From Chromobacterium sphagni (lineage in GTDB: Bacteria > Pseudomonadota > Gammaproteobacteria > Burkholderiales > Chromobacteriaceae), in NCBI RefSeq assembly GCF_001855555.1, contig NZ_MKCT01000033.1, positions 1-33,822 on the forward strand: 33,822 nucleotides of DNA, given 5' to 3'. This document shows, in pieces, positions 7,695 to 16,529 of the stretch. Position numbers and translations under genes: made by a program. How positions within the stretch are numbered: position 1 is the stretch's first letter; every line of letters begins with the position of its first letter. The notes under the pieces are model-generated. The model searched no databases and was not told the origin of the DNA. It was given only the letters and a program-made list of their open reading frames with translations.

Positions 7695-8212
7695 GGCAGC
7701 ATCTCCGCCACGCCCGGCGGCAATCGATATCCCACAGCCGCCCAACTGGCCGGGTTGCCATACCAGGCGGCGTTGAGCAGCAGGTGCAGGCCCTGATAGG
7801 CGCTACGCTGCAAAAGGAAGCGGCTGTTGCGCCAATCCTGCAAAAAGCGCTCCAGTTCCGCTGGCGCGGCCGATGGCCAGGGCGAACGGATGCCGGCCAG
7901 CCAGCGGCGCGCCCAGCGGTTGCCCAGCAGGTCGAACAACTGGCGCACCTCCCCGCGCGCCGCCGGCTGCAATCCGGCGACAGCCTTGTCCACCCCCGCC
8001 ACCACCTGCGCCACAGGCAACCCGGGCAAGCCCAGCAGCACCGGCGCCAGAGCGGCCAGGATCAGCGCATCCTGCGGCCGCAGGCAGCTCAAAGACGGAC
8101 CCGCAGCGCCGGCGCCGTCCGGTTCGGCCTGCGGGCTTGCCCAATAGCCTGCCAGCAGCAAGGCGGCGCTTCCCAGCGCGCCGGCTTTCAGGAGTTGACG
8201 GCGGCTTGGCAT
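7691..8212 (-). CDS. Tat-signal small subunit of the GMC oxidoreductase (LaoB-like)
   Basis: This 173-residue protein opens with a twin-arginine signal (SRRQLLK followed by AGALGSAALLLAGYWA). The remainder (LRPQDALILAALAPVLLG, GEVRQLFDLLGNRWARRWLAG) resembles the small partner subunits encoded beside GMC dehydrogenases, such as gluconate 2-dehydrogenase subunit 3. Its start is 1 bp from the aldehyde dehydrogenase stop and its stop overlaps the GMC start, so the three are translationally coupled. The Tat signal suggests that it, and perhaps the signal-less GMC subunit carried with it, is exported in folded form. This is inference from related systems. Confidence 0.78.
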   Translation of the reverse strand: MPSRRQLLKAGALGSAALLLAGYWASPQAEPDGAGAAGPSLSCLRPQDALILAALAPVLLGLPGLPVAQVVAGVDKAVAGLQPAARGEVRQLFDLLGNRWARRWLAGIRSPWPSAAPAELERFLQDWRNSRFLLQRSAYQGLHLLLNAAWYGNPASWAAVGYRLPPGVAEMLP

Positions 8213-8213
8213 G

Positions 8214-9643
8214 TCAGCGGCGCAACATCAGCTTGAGCAGGAACTCCACCGCGCGGCCATAAGGCGGCCGGGTGAGCCAACTGCCGGAGAGGCGGCTTTG
8301 CCGAAGCACCGGCTTGAGCTTGGAAAAGGTCAGGAAGCCTTCCTTCGCATGGTAATGCCCCATGCCCGACGGACCCACGCCGCCAAACGGCAAATCATCC
8401 TGAACCACGTGCAGCAAGGTGTCGTTGACGCATACCCCGCCGGACACCGTTTCCTTGAGCACGCGCTCCACCCGCAGAGCGTCGTTGTCGAACAGGTACA
8501 GGGCCAGCGGCCTCGGACGGGCGTTGATATAGGCCAGCGCCTCGTCGAACTTGTCGTAGGCCACGACCGGCAGGATGGGTCCGAAGATCTCTTCCTGCAT
8601 CAACGCGCAGCCCTCCGGGCAACGCTGCACCAGCGTCAGCGGAAACTTGCGGCTGGCGGCCAGATCCTCGTTGGCAGGGTTGATGGCGTCAATCCTGGCG
8701 CCGGCCTGTCGCGCGGCCTCCAGCCAGTCCTGCAGCCGCTGGTAGTGCCGGTCGTTGATGATGGCGCTGTAGTCTGGATTGTTCGCCAGCGTCGGATAGG
8801 CGCGCGCGGCGGCGGCGCGTATCTCGTCCAGCAGCAGCCCGCAGTCCTTTTCATTGACCAGCACGTAGTCCGGCGCCACGCAGGTCTGCCCGGCGTTCAT
8901 CAACTTGCCGGCCACGATAGCCTCGGCGCTGCGCCGCAGATCGGCGCCGCGCGCAACCAGAGCCGGCGATTTGCCGCCCAGCTCCAGCGTGACCGGCATC
9001 AGGTTTTCCGCCGCGGCGCGCATCACATGGCGGCCCACGGCGGTGGAGCCGGTGAACAACAGATGGTCGAACGGCAAGCGGGTGAAAGCCTGTCCCAACT
9101 CAGGCCCTCCATTGACGATGGCCAGCACGTCATGGCCAAAGTATTGCCGCGTCAACCGTTCCAGCAAGGCGCCGGTAGCCGGAGTGTATTCGGACATCTT
9201 GACCATCACCCGGTTGCCGGCCGCCAGCGCGGCGACAATCGGACCAAAGGACAGGAACAAGGGATAGTTCCACGGCACCACCACCCCCGCCACCCCAGCG
9301 GCTGCGGCAGCACGCTGGCGGCGGCCGGCATGAACCAGAGCGACACCTTGCGCCCCTGCGGCTGCATCCAGCCTCTCAGATGCCGCCGGGCATGGCGTAT
9401 CGCCTCCAGCGACGGAAACAGCTCGGCCAGCCGGGTTTCCACCGCGCTGCGCTGGCCAAAATCCTGCCGCACGGCGTCAATCAGCGCCTGGCGGTTTTCC
9501 TGGATCAGCCGCTCCAGGCTGTCGAGCCACGAGCGGCGCATCTCCAGCGCTGGGTAGGGCGTCGCCCGGGCGATCGATTTGAGCCGGTCGAAAGACTCGA
9601 TCAGCGAGCTTTCCTCTTGTGCGGGCATTTTGATGGCGTCCAT
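8214..9643 (-). pseudogene. Coniferyl-type aldehyde dehydrogenase (LaoC-like), split by a one-base frameshift
   Basis: Two overlapping frames make one aldehyde dehydrogenase. The first (start 9643, AAGGAT upstream) runs from MDAIKMPAQ to VLPQPLG. The second begins VAGVVVPWNYPLFLSFGPIVAAL and holds the NAD-binding FTGSTAVGRHV, LELGGKSPAL and the catalytic-Cys motif NAGQTCVAPDYVLV (Cys codon 8880-8882). The join is at 9293-9296, where coding-strand GGGG should be GGGGG or similar. With one base restored the protein is 476 residues, normal for this family, which oxidises fatty or aromatic aldehydes to acids with NAD(P). Everything else is intact, so it is either a very recent mutation or a sequencing error. 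It leads the lao-like operon. Confidence 0.85.
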
Positions 9644-9667
9644 AGTATTATCCTTTTAGTAGTAGCC

Positions 9668-9694
9668 AAACAAATGTTTAGAGCCTGGGCTCTA
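9668..9694. promoter_or_regulatory. Two adjacent inverted repeats in the divergent control region
   Basis: The 98-bp gap between the aldehyde dehydrogenase and VWA genes contains AAACAAATGTTT (9668-9679, 4-bp arms, 4-bp centre) directly next to TAGAGCCTGGGCTCTA (9679-9694, perfect 7-bp arms). On the minus strand, TTGCCT (9694-9699) and CATTTG (9671-9676) are 17 bp apart and could be promoter boxes. Such repeats suit TetR-type regulators. The first resembles the CAAAC-N(2-4)-GTTT pattern described for the fatty-acid sensor PsrA of Pseudomonas; no such regulator is encoded beside it here. Confidence 0.5.
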
Positions 9695-9741
9695 GGCAAG
9701 ATTAGCACCCGCCAATCCCGCTGTCACCTCGCCGGTTCATC

Positions 9742-10932
9742 ATGTTCATCGACTTCTTCTATGCCTTGCGCGCCGCCGGCCTGCCGGTCACCCTGAAAGA
9801 ATTTCTCACGCTGCTGGAAGCCTTGCGGCTCAATGTCGCCTTTGGCAATCTGGACGATTTCTACTATCTGGCGCGGACCGCGCTGGTCAAGGACGAGAAG
9901 TACTTCGACCGCTACGATCAAGTCTTCGGCCAGCATTTCAAAGGCCTGGAAACGGCGCTGCAAGACCTGCAGCGCGCCATTCCGGAAGACTGGTTGCGCA
10001 AGCAGGCGGAGAAGCACCTGAGCGACGAGGAAAAGCGGAAACTGCAGGTCATGGGCTGGGACAAGCTGATGGAAACCCTGCGCCAGCGCCTGGAGGAACA
10101 GAAGGAGCGCCACCAGGGCGGCAACAAGTGGATAGGCACCGGCGGCACCAGTCCGTTCGGCGCCTTCGGCTACAACCCGGAAGGGATACGGATAGGCCAG
10201 CACCAGTCGCGCCATCGCCGCGCGGTGAAAGTCTGGGACCAACGCGAATTCCGCAACTTCGACGACAAGGTGGAGCTGGGCACCCGCAACATCAAGCTGG
10301 CGCTACGCCGGCTGCGCGAATTCGCCCGCGACGGCGCCGAGGAAGTGCTGGATCTGGACGCCACCATCGCCGCCACCGCCCGCAAGGCCGGCATGCTGGA
10401 CCTGAAGATGCGGCGCGAGCTGCACAACAGCGTCAAGGTGCTGGTACTGTTCGATGTCGGCGGCTCGATGGACGACCACATCCGCGCCTGCGAGGAGTTG
10501 TTTTCCGCGGCAAAGGCCGAATTCAAGCATCTGGAGTACTTCTATTTCCACAACTGCGTCTATGAGTCGGTATGGAAGGACAACAACCGCCGCCAGAGCC
10601 AACGCCTCGACACCTGGGACCTGATCCACACCTTCGGCAACGATTACAAGCTGATCTTCGTCGGCGACGCCAGCATGAGCCCATACGAGATCGCCTTCCC
10701 GGGCGGCAGTGTCGAGCACATGAATGAGGAGTCCGGCGAAACCTGGCTTAGGCGTCTGCTCGAGCACTTCAAGCATGCGGTCTGGCTCAACCCTCTGAGC
10801 GAAGACTACTGGAACCACACCCAGTCGGTAGGCATGCTGCGGCAGCTGATGGCGCAGCGCATGCACCCGCTGACGCTGGGCGGTTTGGACCAGGCGATGC
10901 GCAATTTGAAAAAAACTGCCGCGCGCGCTTGA
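9742..10932 (+). CDS. VWA domain protein of the CoxE-like family
   Basis: This 396-residue protein begins MFIDFFYALRAAGLPVTLKEFLTLLEAL, the typical start of CoxE-like proteins. It carries a von Willebrand A domain from about residue 230. The metal-site motif is a variant, DVGGSMDD (238-245), with Gly in place of the second motif residue as is common in this family; a Thr-x-Gly-Asn (HTFGNDYKLIFVGDASMSP) segment follows. Family members work with a MoxR-type AAA+ ATPase to activate or insert cofactors into target enzymes. A MoxR gene begins at 33409, over 22 kb away, so the pair would not be adjacent in this genome. The Shine-Dalgarno is weak. Confidence 0.88.
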   Translation: MFIDFFYALRAAGLPVTLKEFLTLLEALRLNVAFGNLDDFYYLARTALVKDEKYFDRYDQVFGQHFKGLETALQDLQRAIPEDWLRKQAEKHLSDEEKRKLQVMGWDKLMETLRQRLEEQKERHQGGNKWIGTGGTSPFGAFGYNPEGIRIGQHQSRHRRAVKVWDQREFRNFDDKVELGTRNIKLALRRLREFARDGAEEVLDLDATIAATARKAGMLDLKMRRELHNSVKVLVLFDVGGSMDDHIRACEELFSAAKAEFKHLEYFYFHNCVYESVWKDNNRRQSQRLDTWDLIHTFGNDYKLIFVGDASMSPYEIAFPGGSVEHMNEESGETWLRRLLEHFKHAVWLNPLSEDYWNHTQSVGMLRQLMAQRMHPLTLGGLDQAMRNLKKTAARA

Positions 10933-10975
10933 AAATTTAACGTTGGGACATAACTTTTCCCTTGAGTCCGAGGCA

Positions 10976-11010
10976 GGTTGTAGCCCAGAATGAAGTCAGA
11001 GGCCACAACC
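10976..11010 (+). repeat. Stem-loop in the leader of the 44-residue ORF
   Basis: GGTTGTAGCC and GGCCACAACC pair over 9 of 10 positions around a 15-nt loop, about 40 bp before the mini-protein start. It may be a 5'-UTR structure or a half-operator. Confidence 0.4.
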
Positions 11011-11052
11011 CTGATCCGAAACACGCCTCAATCTGTTACGGGGAGTCACACC

Positions 11053-11187
11053 ATGCAAATCCTACTTTTAGCCGCCCTTGCCGTTGCGGTTGTCGCAGTT
11101 GCCAAATTGCTGGCTACCCCGGTACAACAGCAGCCCAGGCTGGTGCCGATCCGCATCAGGAGCGGCGAGGCGTCCCGCCGCCGCTGA
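11053..11187 (+). CDS. Hypothetical 44-residue single-pass membrane protein
   Basis: The ATG at 11053 is preceded by a strong GGGGAG ribosome-binding site with ideal spacing. The product starts with a hydrophobic helix (MQILLLAALAVAVVAVAKLLA) and ends in a basic tail rich in arginine (RIRSGEASRRR). A longer in-frame start at 10990 lacks such a site. The gene has its own terminator immediately after it and a stem-loop before it, so it is probably a separate short transcript. I do not recognise a family. The layout would suit a small inner-membrane regulator of some larger protein, but that is only a guess. Confidence 0.6.
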   Translation: MQILLLAALAVAVVAVAKLLATPVQQQPRLVPIRIRSGEASRRR

Positions 11188-11203
11188 TCACTTGGCAGCA
11201 CGC

Positions 11204-11232
11204 AAAAAACGCGCCTTCGGGTGCGTTTTTTA
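11204..11232 (+). terminator. Rho-independent terminator with TTCG loop
   Basis: AAAAAACGCGCC and GGTGCGTTTTTT (one G-T wobble) form a stem closed by a TTCG tetraloop and end in a T-run, directly after the 44-residue ORF. Confidence 0.88.
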
Positions 11233-11381
11233 TTGCCCGCCGTCCCGTCAATTCATACTTATTAACGCCCAGCAAACAAAACACACAACTATTCCTCAAA
11301 CCGAAACATAGGGAATATTCCAATTAACTAGAATGACCCCTGCATTAAAACCATTAAACTAAAACTGCAAGGGTGAAACCG

Positions 11382-11861
11382 ATGAAATCCATCTTGATGG
11401 CCGCCTGCCTGCTTGGCCTGTCCTTCTCCGCGCTGGCTGACGGCAAGTCCGACTGTCGCGCCGCCGCCGGCAGCTACCTGACCGGCACCGTGGTGAGCGG
11501 TCCCAACTTCGCTTCCGGCCAGATGCTCAACGGCGTCGAACTATCCCATACCCACGTTTCCCTGCAATCGGATCAGGATGGCCAGACCTACGACGTAGCA
11601 ATGGACAACGTCTTCGCCTCCGGTTACGACTCGGCCGGCGAAAACGTCCCCTACCCGCTAAGCAGCATCGAGCCGGGAGACCACCTGCAGCTGTGCGGCC
11701 AGCCTTACAGCAGCGGCCTCGGCATCCATTGGGTGCACACCAACTGCGGCGCCAGGCCCACCCGCAAACAGCCCAACGGCTGGGTGAAGAAGGTCAACAG
11801 CGACGGCTCGGTCAGCGGCAACTACGAAGCCAACACCGAGTACTGCCAGCTGTGGCCTTAA
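11382..11861 (+). CDS. Hypothetical secreted protein
   Basis: This 159-residue protein has a clear Sec signal peptide (MKSILMAACLLGLSFSALA, predicted cut before DGKSD). The mature part contains four cysteines (in SDCRAAAG, LQLCGQPY, TNCGARP and EYCQLW), which could form disulfides in the periplasm or outside. The C-terminal pattern GIHWVHTNCG...NGWVKK...EYCQLW recalls small DUF3465-like secreted proteins, a weak resemblance from memory. I prefer the ATG at 11382 (AAGGG eight bases upstream) to the GTG at 11373. It stands alone between two terminators. Its function is unknown. Confidence 0.75.
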   Translation: MKSILMAACLLGLSFSALADGKSDCRAAAGSYLTGTVVSGPNFASGQMLNGVELSHTHVSLQSDQDGQTYDVAMDNVFASGYDSAGENVPYPLSSIEPGDHLQLCGQPYSSGLGIHWVHTNCGARPTRKQPNGWVKKVNSDGSVSGNYEANTEYCQLWP

Positions 11862-11883
11862 GCCCCATCAGCTTGGAGCCATG

Positions 11884-11912
11884 AAAAAAGCGCACCAAAC
11901 GGTGCGCTTTTT
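11884..11912. terminator. Bidirectional Rho-independent terminator
   Basis: AAAAAAGCGCACC and GGTGCGCTTTTT form a strong stem with an AAAC loop. It lies between the convergent ends of the secreted-protein gene and ftsK and has T-runs on both strands. Confidence 0.93.
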
Positions 11913-11929
11913 CATTGCGTGGACCAGAT

Positions 11930-14860
11930 CTAAAAATCCCGCTGCGGCACCAGCACGGTGCGGTTGCCGTTGCTTTCCATCGCGCTGACTATGCCGGCGG
12001 CTTCCATTTCCTCAATCAGGCGCGCGGCGCGGTTGTAGCCAATCCGCAGATGGCGCTGCACGCCGGAAATGGACGGCTTGCGGGTGCGCAGCACGATCTC
12101 CACCGCCTCGTCGTACAGCGGATCGCTCTCGGTCGCGGCCTGCGCCTTGGCGCTGGCAGCGGCAGACTCCTCATCGGCCTCGCTTTCGCCCGTCAGCAGG
12201 CCTTCCACATAGTCCGGCTCGCCAAATTGCTTCAGATGCTCCACCACCGCATGCACTTCGTCGTCGGTGACAAAGGCACCGTGCACCCGCTGCGGATAGC
12301 CGGTGCCCGGCGGCAGAAACAGCATATCGCCCTGGCCCAGCAGGCTTTCCGCGCCCATCTGGTCCAGGATGGTGCGGCTGTCTATCTTGCTGGACACCTG
12401 GAAAGCGATGCGCGTCGGGATGTTGGCCTTGATCAATCCGGTGATCACGTCCACCGACGGCCGCTGGGTAGCCAGGATCAAATGGATGCCGGCGGCGCGG
12501 GCCTTCTGCGCCAGGCGGGCGATCAGCTCTTCTATCTTTTTGCCAGCCACCATCATCAGGTCGGCGAACTCGTCCACCACCACCACGATGAAGGGCAGAT
12601 TGTCCAGCGGTTCCGGGGTTTCCGGCGTCAGGCTGAACGGATTGACCAGGCGCCGGCCGCTGTCGGCCGCGTCGCGCACCTTCTGGTTGTAGCCGGCCAG
12701 ATTGCGCACACCCAGCGCGCTCATCAGCCGGTAGCGGCGCTCCATCTCGCCGACGCACCAGTTGAGGGCGTTGGCGGCCAGCTTCATATCGGTCACCACC
12801 GGCGCCAGCAGGTGAGGAATGTCGTTGTACACCGACAACTCCAGCATCTTGGGGTCGATCATGATGAAGCGCACTTCGTCCGGCGTGGCCTTGTACAACA
12901 TCGACACGATCATCGCATTGACGCCTACCGACTTGCCGGAGCCGGTGGTGCCGGCCACCAGCAGGTGCGGCGCCTTGGCCAGGTCCATGGTCACCGGCTG
13001 GCCGGTGATGTCCTTGCCCAGCACCAGCGTCAGCCGCGACTCAGGCTGCTGGAACACCTCGGCGGCGAGAATCTCCGACAGCCGTATCATCTGCCGGCGC
13101 GGATTGGGCAGCTCCAGGCCCATGCAGGTCTTGCCGGGTATGGTTTCCACCACCCGGATCGATGCCAGGCCCAGCGCGCGAGACAGATCCTTCATCAGGT
13201 TGACCACCTGATTGCCGCGCACGCCCACCGCCGGCTCCACCTCGTAGCGGGTGATCACCGGGCCGGCGTAGGCATCCACCACGCTGACCTTGACCTTGAA
13301 TTCCCCCAGCTTCTCCTCGATGACGATGCCACGCTCAAGCAATTCGTCCTGGCTGCAGACCTCCTCGAACGCGTCGGCGGGACGCAGCAGATCCAAGCCC
13401 GGCAGAATGGAATCGTCGTAACTGGGACGTTCCGCCCTGGCCTGTTCCGGCGGCAGCGGCGTGGCCAGGACCGCGGCGATCTGCCGTTCCATCTGGATGT
13501 CCTCTCCCGCAGGGATAGTCTCCGAGGCGGAGACCGGAGGCGGCTCGTCCTCCGGCTCGTCTATCAACACCCAGGGCAAGGGATTGGCGGCCAATTTGTC
13601 GGTGGTGGCGGCCAGCGACGGCGCAACCGGCGCTTCGCTCTGCAACACAGTCTGCTGCACGATGGCGGGCTTGGCGTTTTCCTGCTGCACCAACACTTCG
13701 CGGGTCTGCGGCCAGCGCCAGGGCGTGCGCGCGGCTTGTGGCGGCTCGGCCTCGGCGGCGGTTTCAGACGCCAGCTCCGGCTGCGCCTCGGCTGCCGCAG
13801 CCATGACCTCGGGCTCGGCGTCCACAGCCGGCTCGGACTCCAGATCGATGTCAACCTGCGCCTCAAGAGCGTTCTCAGCCTCGGCATGCTCGATCGCCGG
13901 CCATGGCTGATCAGCCTGCGGCGCAATCGCGGGCAACGGCTCAACCGTGGCCACTGCAACCGGGATCGGCTCCAAAGCCACAGGCGGCTCGACGCCTTCC
14001 GCCACGGCGGATTCAGCCGACCGAATCACTTCTTGAGCGACCGCGCCATCGGCAGGCGCGGTGGGAACAACAGCCGGTCTTGGCGGCGGCTCTTGCTCCA
14101 GTCGCATGGACGCGATCACCGGCCGGGGTTCCATGACAGGCTTGCCGGCCATGATAGGACTGGATCTGGCAATCGGTGCCAGCTCCACCCTGGGCAACGG
14201 CGGCGGCGCGACGGACGCCGAACGGCGGTGGGCGTGCAGACTGGCGACTTTTGCCCGCACCTCATGGCTGCCGATCACCGGCAGATCGCCGTCGCCGCCG
14301 GCAGGCAACTCTACGCCGCGCACGCGCTGGCGGCGGCGAAAGTCCTTCTGCAGATTGCTTTGCATTTCCGACAAGCCGATCACTGGCAAGTCCTCGCCCT
14401 CCGCCCGCGACGGCGGCTGGCGCGTTTTCTTGCGGTATTCGCGCGACAATTCCAGCTTGGGCAGCTCGGCCGGCTCGTCGCGCCTCGCCAGTTCCGGACG
14501 TTTGGCCAGGATGATGGTTTCCCGCGGCGCCGGCGGGATGGGCGGGACCTGCGCCGCAAGACGGCGCGGCAAGCGAATCTCGGGGACGATCGGCGCGGTT
14601 TCGGGCTGCGCGGTTTCCTGGAAAACCGGCTTGCTCGCCGCCATGGCAGGCGGCTCCGCTTGTTCGGCAGGCGCGGCCTCGGATGCGGAAGGCTCCTCCA
14701 CCTTTTCGGCGAAATAATCCGGCTCGTAACGCTCGGACCTGCCCTCCACCCCCAGCAGGCTGTCCAGCTTTTGCGTCAACAACGGCAGCGATATCCGGCC
14801 GCTCTTCATCAGCCAACCGACCACGGCCAGCGGCATCAACAGAAACACTACAACCCACAC
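11930..14860 (-). CDS. ftsK: DNA translocase FtsK/SpoIIIE family, single-membrane-segment form
   Basis: This is an about 976-residue DNA translocase, which pumps chromosomal DNA during division. One N-terminal hydrophobic segment ([16 protein letters not shown]) is followed by a 450-residue linker rich in Ala, Pro and Glu. The motor comes next, with Walker A GTTGSGKS (about 637-644) and Walker [11 protein letters not shown], then the C-terminal winged-helix gamma domain ([23 protein letters not shown]), which in relatives reads KOPS sequences. Classical FtsK has four membrane helices, so this is the shorter type. There is no ATG before the membrane helix. I chose GTG at 14860, with GGGG eight bases upstream, over a TTG at 14866. 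It probably has its own promoter in the 149-bp gap after pgpA. Confidence 0.9.
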   Translation of the reverse strand: MWVVVFLLMPLAVVGWLMKSGRISLPLLTQKLDSLLGVEGRSERYEPDYFAEKVEEPSASEAAPAEQAEPPAMAASKPVFQETAQPETAPIVPEIRLPRRLAAQVPPIPPAPRETIILAKRPELARRDEPAELPKLELSREYRKKTRQPPSRAEGEDLPVIGLSEMQSNLQKDFRRRQRVRGVELPAGGDGDLPVIGSHEVRAKVASLHAHRRSASVAPPPLPRVELAPIARSSPIMAGKPVMEPRPVIASMRLEQEPPPRPAVVPTAPADGAVAQEVIRSAESAVAEGVEPPVALEPIPVAVATVEPLPAIAPQADQPWPAIEHAEAENALEAQVDIDLESEPAVDAEPEVMAAAAEAQPELASETAAEAEPPQAARTPWRWPQTREVLVQQENAKPAIVQQTVLQSEAPVAPSLAATTDKLAANPLPWVLIDEPEDEPPPVSASETIPAGEDIQMERQIAAVLATPLPPEQARAERPSYDDSILPGLDLLRPADAFEEVCSQDELLERGIVIEEKLGEFKVKVSVVDAYAGPVITRYEVEPAVGVRGNQVVNLMKDLSRALGLASIRVVETIPGKTCMGLELPNPRRQMIRLSEILAAEVFQQPESRLTLVLGKDITGQPVTMDLAKAPHLLVAGTTGSGKSVGVNAMIVSMLYKATPDEVRFIMIDPKMLELSVYNDIPHLLAPVVTDMKLAANALNWCVGEMERRYRLMSALGVRNLAGYNQKVRDAADSGRRLVNPFSLTPETPEPLDNLPFIVVVVDEFADLMMVAGKKIEELIARLAQKARAAGIHLILATQRPSVDVITGLIKANIPTRIAFQVSSKIDSRTILDQMGAESLLGQGDMLFLPPGTGYPQRVHGAFVTDDEVHAVVEHLKQFGEPDYVEGLLTGESEADEESAAASAKAQAATESDPLYDEAVEIVLRTRKPSISGVQRHLRIGYNRAARLIEEMEAAGIVSAMESNGNRTVLVPQRDF

Positions 14861-15015
14861 AATCAAAACCCCGATTTCAAGCTGCCCGCATCAAGGCTGG
14901 GCATGTTTTAGTCATGGCTGCGCGCTAGGAAACCCAGGCCCCGCGCGCGCCGCCCGCTGTTATTGTCGAATTGTAACGGCTTTGATACTTCGCCGGCAGA
15001 TTAGATTCCCGCCGT

Positions 15016-15522
15016 TTACAAGTAGCGCCAGATCAGCGCCTGCGCCGCCAGCGCGAACAACGCGGCGATGACATCATCCACCATCACGCCGAAACCGCCG
15101 CCGACGCGCTGGTCGAACCAGCGGATGGGCCAGGGCTTGACGATGTCGAACACGCGGAACAGCGCAAAAGCTAGCAGCCAGCCCTTCCAGTTGGCCGGCG
15201 CGAAGGCCAGCACCATCAGCATGCCCACCACCTCGTCCCAGACGATGCCGCCGTAGTCGTGGACGCCCAGCGCCCTGCCGGTGATGCCACAGACGTACAC
15301 CCCGAGAATAAACAGCGGCAGGCACAAGGCCAGCAGCCACCAGCCGCTCACGCCCATAGCCAGCAGCGGGAAGAACAAGGGGTAGGCCACCAGCGTGCCC
15401 CAGGTGCCGGGAGCCTTCCTCATCAGACCGCTGCCGAAGCCAAAAGACAGCAGATGGGCGGGATGGCTAAGCAGAAAGCGCCAACTGGGTGTGTTTTGCA
15501 GAGTTTCAGCCGAAATGGTCAT
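15016..15522 (-). CDS. pgpA: Phosphatidylglycerophosphatase A
   Basis: PgpA dephosphorylates phosphatidylglycerophosphate to phosphatidylglycerol at the inner membrane. The 168-residue protein shows family blocks in order: GSGLMRKAPGTWGTL (about 31-45), VHDYGGIVWDEVVGM with its acidic residues, FRVFDIVKPWPIRWFDQ, and the C-terminal GVMVDDVIAALFA. Several hydrophobic helices lie between them. Its start overlaps the end of thiL by 17 bp, an arrangement common in proteobacteria, so the two are co-translated. Confidence 0.96.
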   Translation of the reverse strand: MTISAETLQNTPSWRFLLSHPAHLLSFGFGSGLMRKAPGTWGTLVAYPLFFPLLAMGVSGWWLLALCLPLFILGVYVCGITGRALGVHDYGGIVWDEVVGMLMVLAFAPANWKGWLLAFALFRVFDIVKPWPIRWFDQRVGGGFGVMVDDVIAALFALAAQALIWRYL

Positions 15523-16456
15523 AGCCTTCCTTCTTCAGGGGGATGGTATCGCCAGCGGCATCCAGCAGCCTGCCGCCTTGGCCGGCGACAATCCGGCCGA
15601 TGCGGCTGACGCGGCAAGCGCATTGCGCGGCGGCGGCCTCCACTTGCTGGCGCAGGTCCGCCGGCGCGGTGAACACCAGTTCGTAGTCGTCGCCGCCGGC
15701 GGCCAGGCAATCCAGATAGCGCGGGCGAAGCGCCTCAAGCCTGGGATCGGACGGCAGGGAGCCGGCCCAGACTTCGCCGGCCACGCCCGAGGCGGCCAGG
15801 ATGTGTCCCAGATCAGCCATCAGGCCATCGGACACATCCGCCGCCGCATGGGCAAAGGGCAACAGCAGGCTGCCCAGAGCCAGGCGCGGCTCGGGATATT
15901 CCAGCTTGCGCTGCGCCGTCTGCAATAAGGCGGCGTCGTCCACCTCCAACCACCCCAGCCGCCGGCGCACCGCCAAGGCACCCAGGCCCAGCTCGCCGGA
16001 CACCCAAACGTCGTCGCCGACCCTTGCGGCGTCGCGGCGCAGCGCCTGGCCGGCCGGCGTCTCACCCAGCACCGTCACCGACAAAGTCAGCGGACCGCAG
16101 GTGGTGTCGCCGCCGATCAGCTCCACGCCGTGTTCGGCGGCCAGCGCGTGAAAGCCGGCGGCGAATTCGGCCACCCAGGCCTCATCGGCCTGGGGCAGCG
16201 CGATGGACAGCAACGCCCAGCGCGCCCTCGCCCCCATCGCCGCCAGGTCGGACAGATTCACCGCCAGCGTCTTGTGGCCCAGCGCGCGCGGCGCGACGTC
16301 GGCGAAAAAGTGCCGCCCCTCGACCAGCATGTCCACCGACATGTGCATATCGCAGCCCGGCGTCGGCCGCACGATGGCGGCGTCGTCGCCCACGCCCAGC
16401 AGCGCCGACGGCGCAGGCCGCTTGAAATAGCGGCCTATCAGCTCGAATTCCTTCAT
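15506..16456 (-). CDS. thiL: Thiamine-monophosphate kinase
   Basis: ThiL phosphorylates thiamine monophosphate to the active cofactor thiamine diphosphate using ATP. The 316-residue protein starts MKEFELIGRYF and shows the family motifs GVGDDAAIVRP, SVDMLVEGRHF, LAVNLSDLAAMGARARW, ELIGGDTTCGPLTLSVTVLG and DVSDGLMADLGHI. The C-terminus has LAAGGDDYELVFTAP. The length is normal. It lies downstream of nusB but a terminator hairpin separates them; it overlaps pgpA at its 3' end. Confidence 0.97.
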   Translation of the reverse strand: MKEFELIGRYFKRPAPSALLGVGDDAAIVRPTPGCDMHMSVDMLVEGRHFFADVAPRALGHKTLAVNLSDLAAMGARARWALLSIALPQADEAWVAEFAAGFHALAAEHGVELIGGDTTCGPLTLSVTVLGETPAGQALRRDAARVGDDVWVSGELGLGALAVRRRLGWLEVDDAALLQTAQRKLEYPEPRLALGSLLLPFAHAAADVSDGLMADLGHILAASGVAGEVWAGSLPSDPRLEALRPRYLDCLAAGGDDYELVFTAPADLRQQVEAAAAQCACRVSRIGRIVAGQGGRLLDAAGDTIPLKKEGYDHFG

Positions 16457-16468
16457 GATTCCTCACGC

Positions 16469-16493
16469 AAAAACACCCGCCGGCGGCGGGTGT
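16469..16493 (-). terminator. Rho-independent terminator after nusB
   Basis: On the minus strand ACACCCGCC-GCC-GGCGGGTGT forms a 9-bp stem (16473-16493) followed by TTTTT. It sits between nusB and thiL, so thiL-pgpA may depend on read-through or its own promoter. Confidence 0.85.
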
Positions 16494-16529
16494 CGTGAAT
16501 TCCGGCCGGCCTGGTGGCGGCGGGAACGA

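Noticed and set aside
11915-14911. 998-codon open frame antisense to ftsK
   Set aside because: Long stop-free antisense frames are expected in GC-rich genes with strong codon bias; the ftsK product has clear domains and the antisense product is rich in Arg/His/Gln with no recognisable family.
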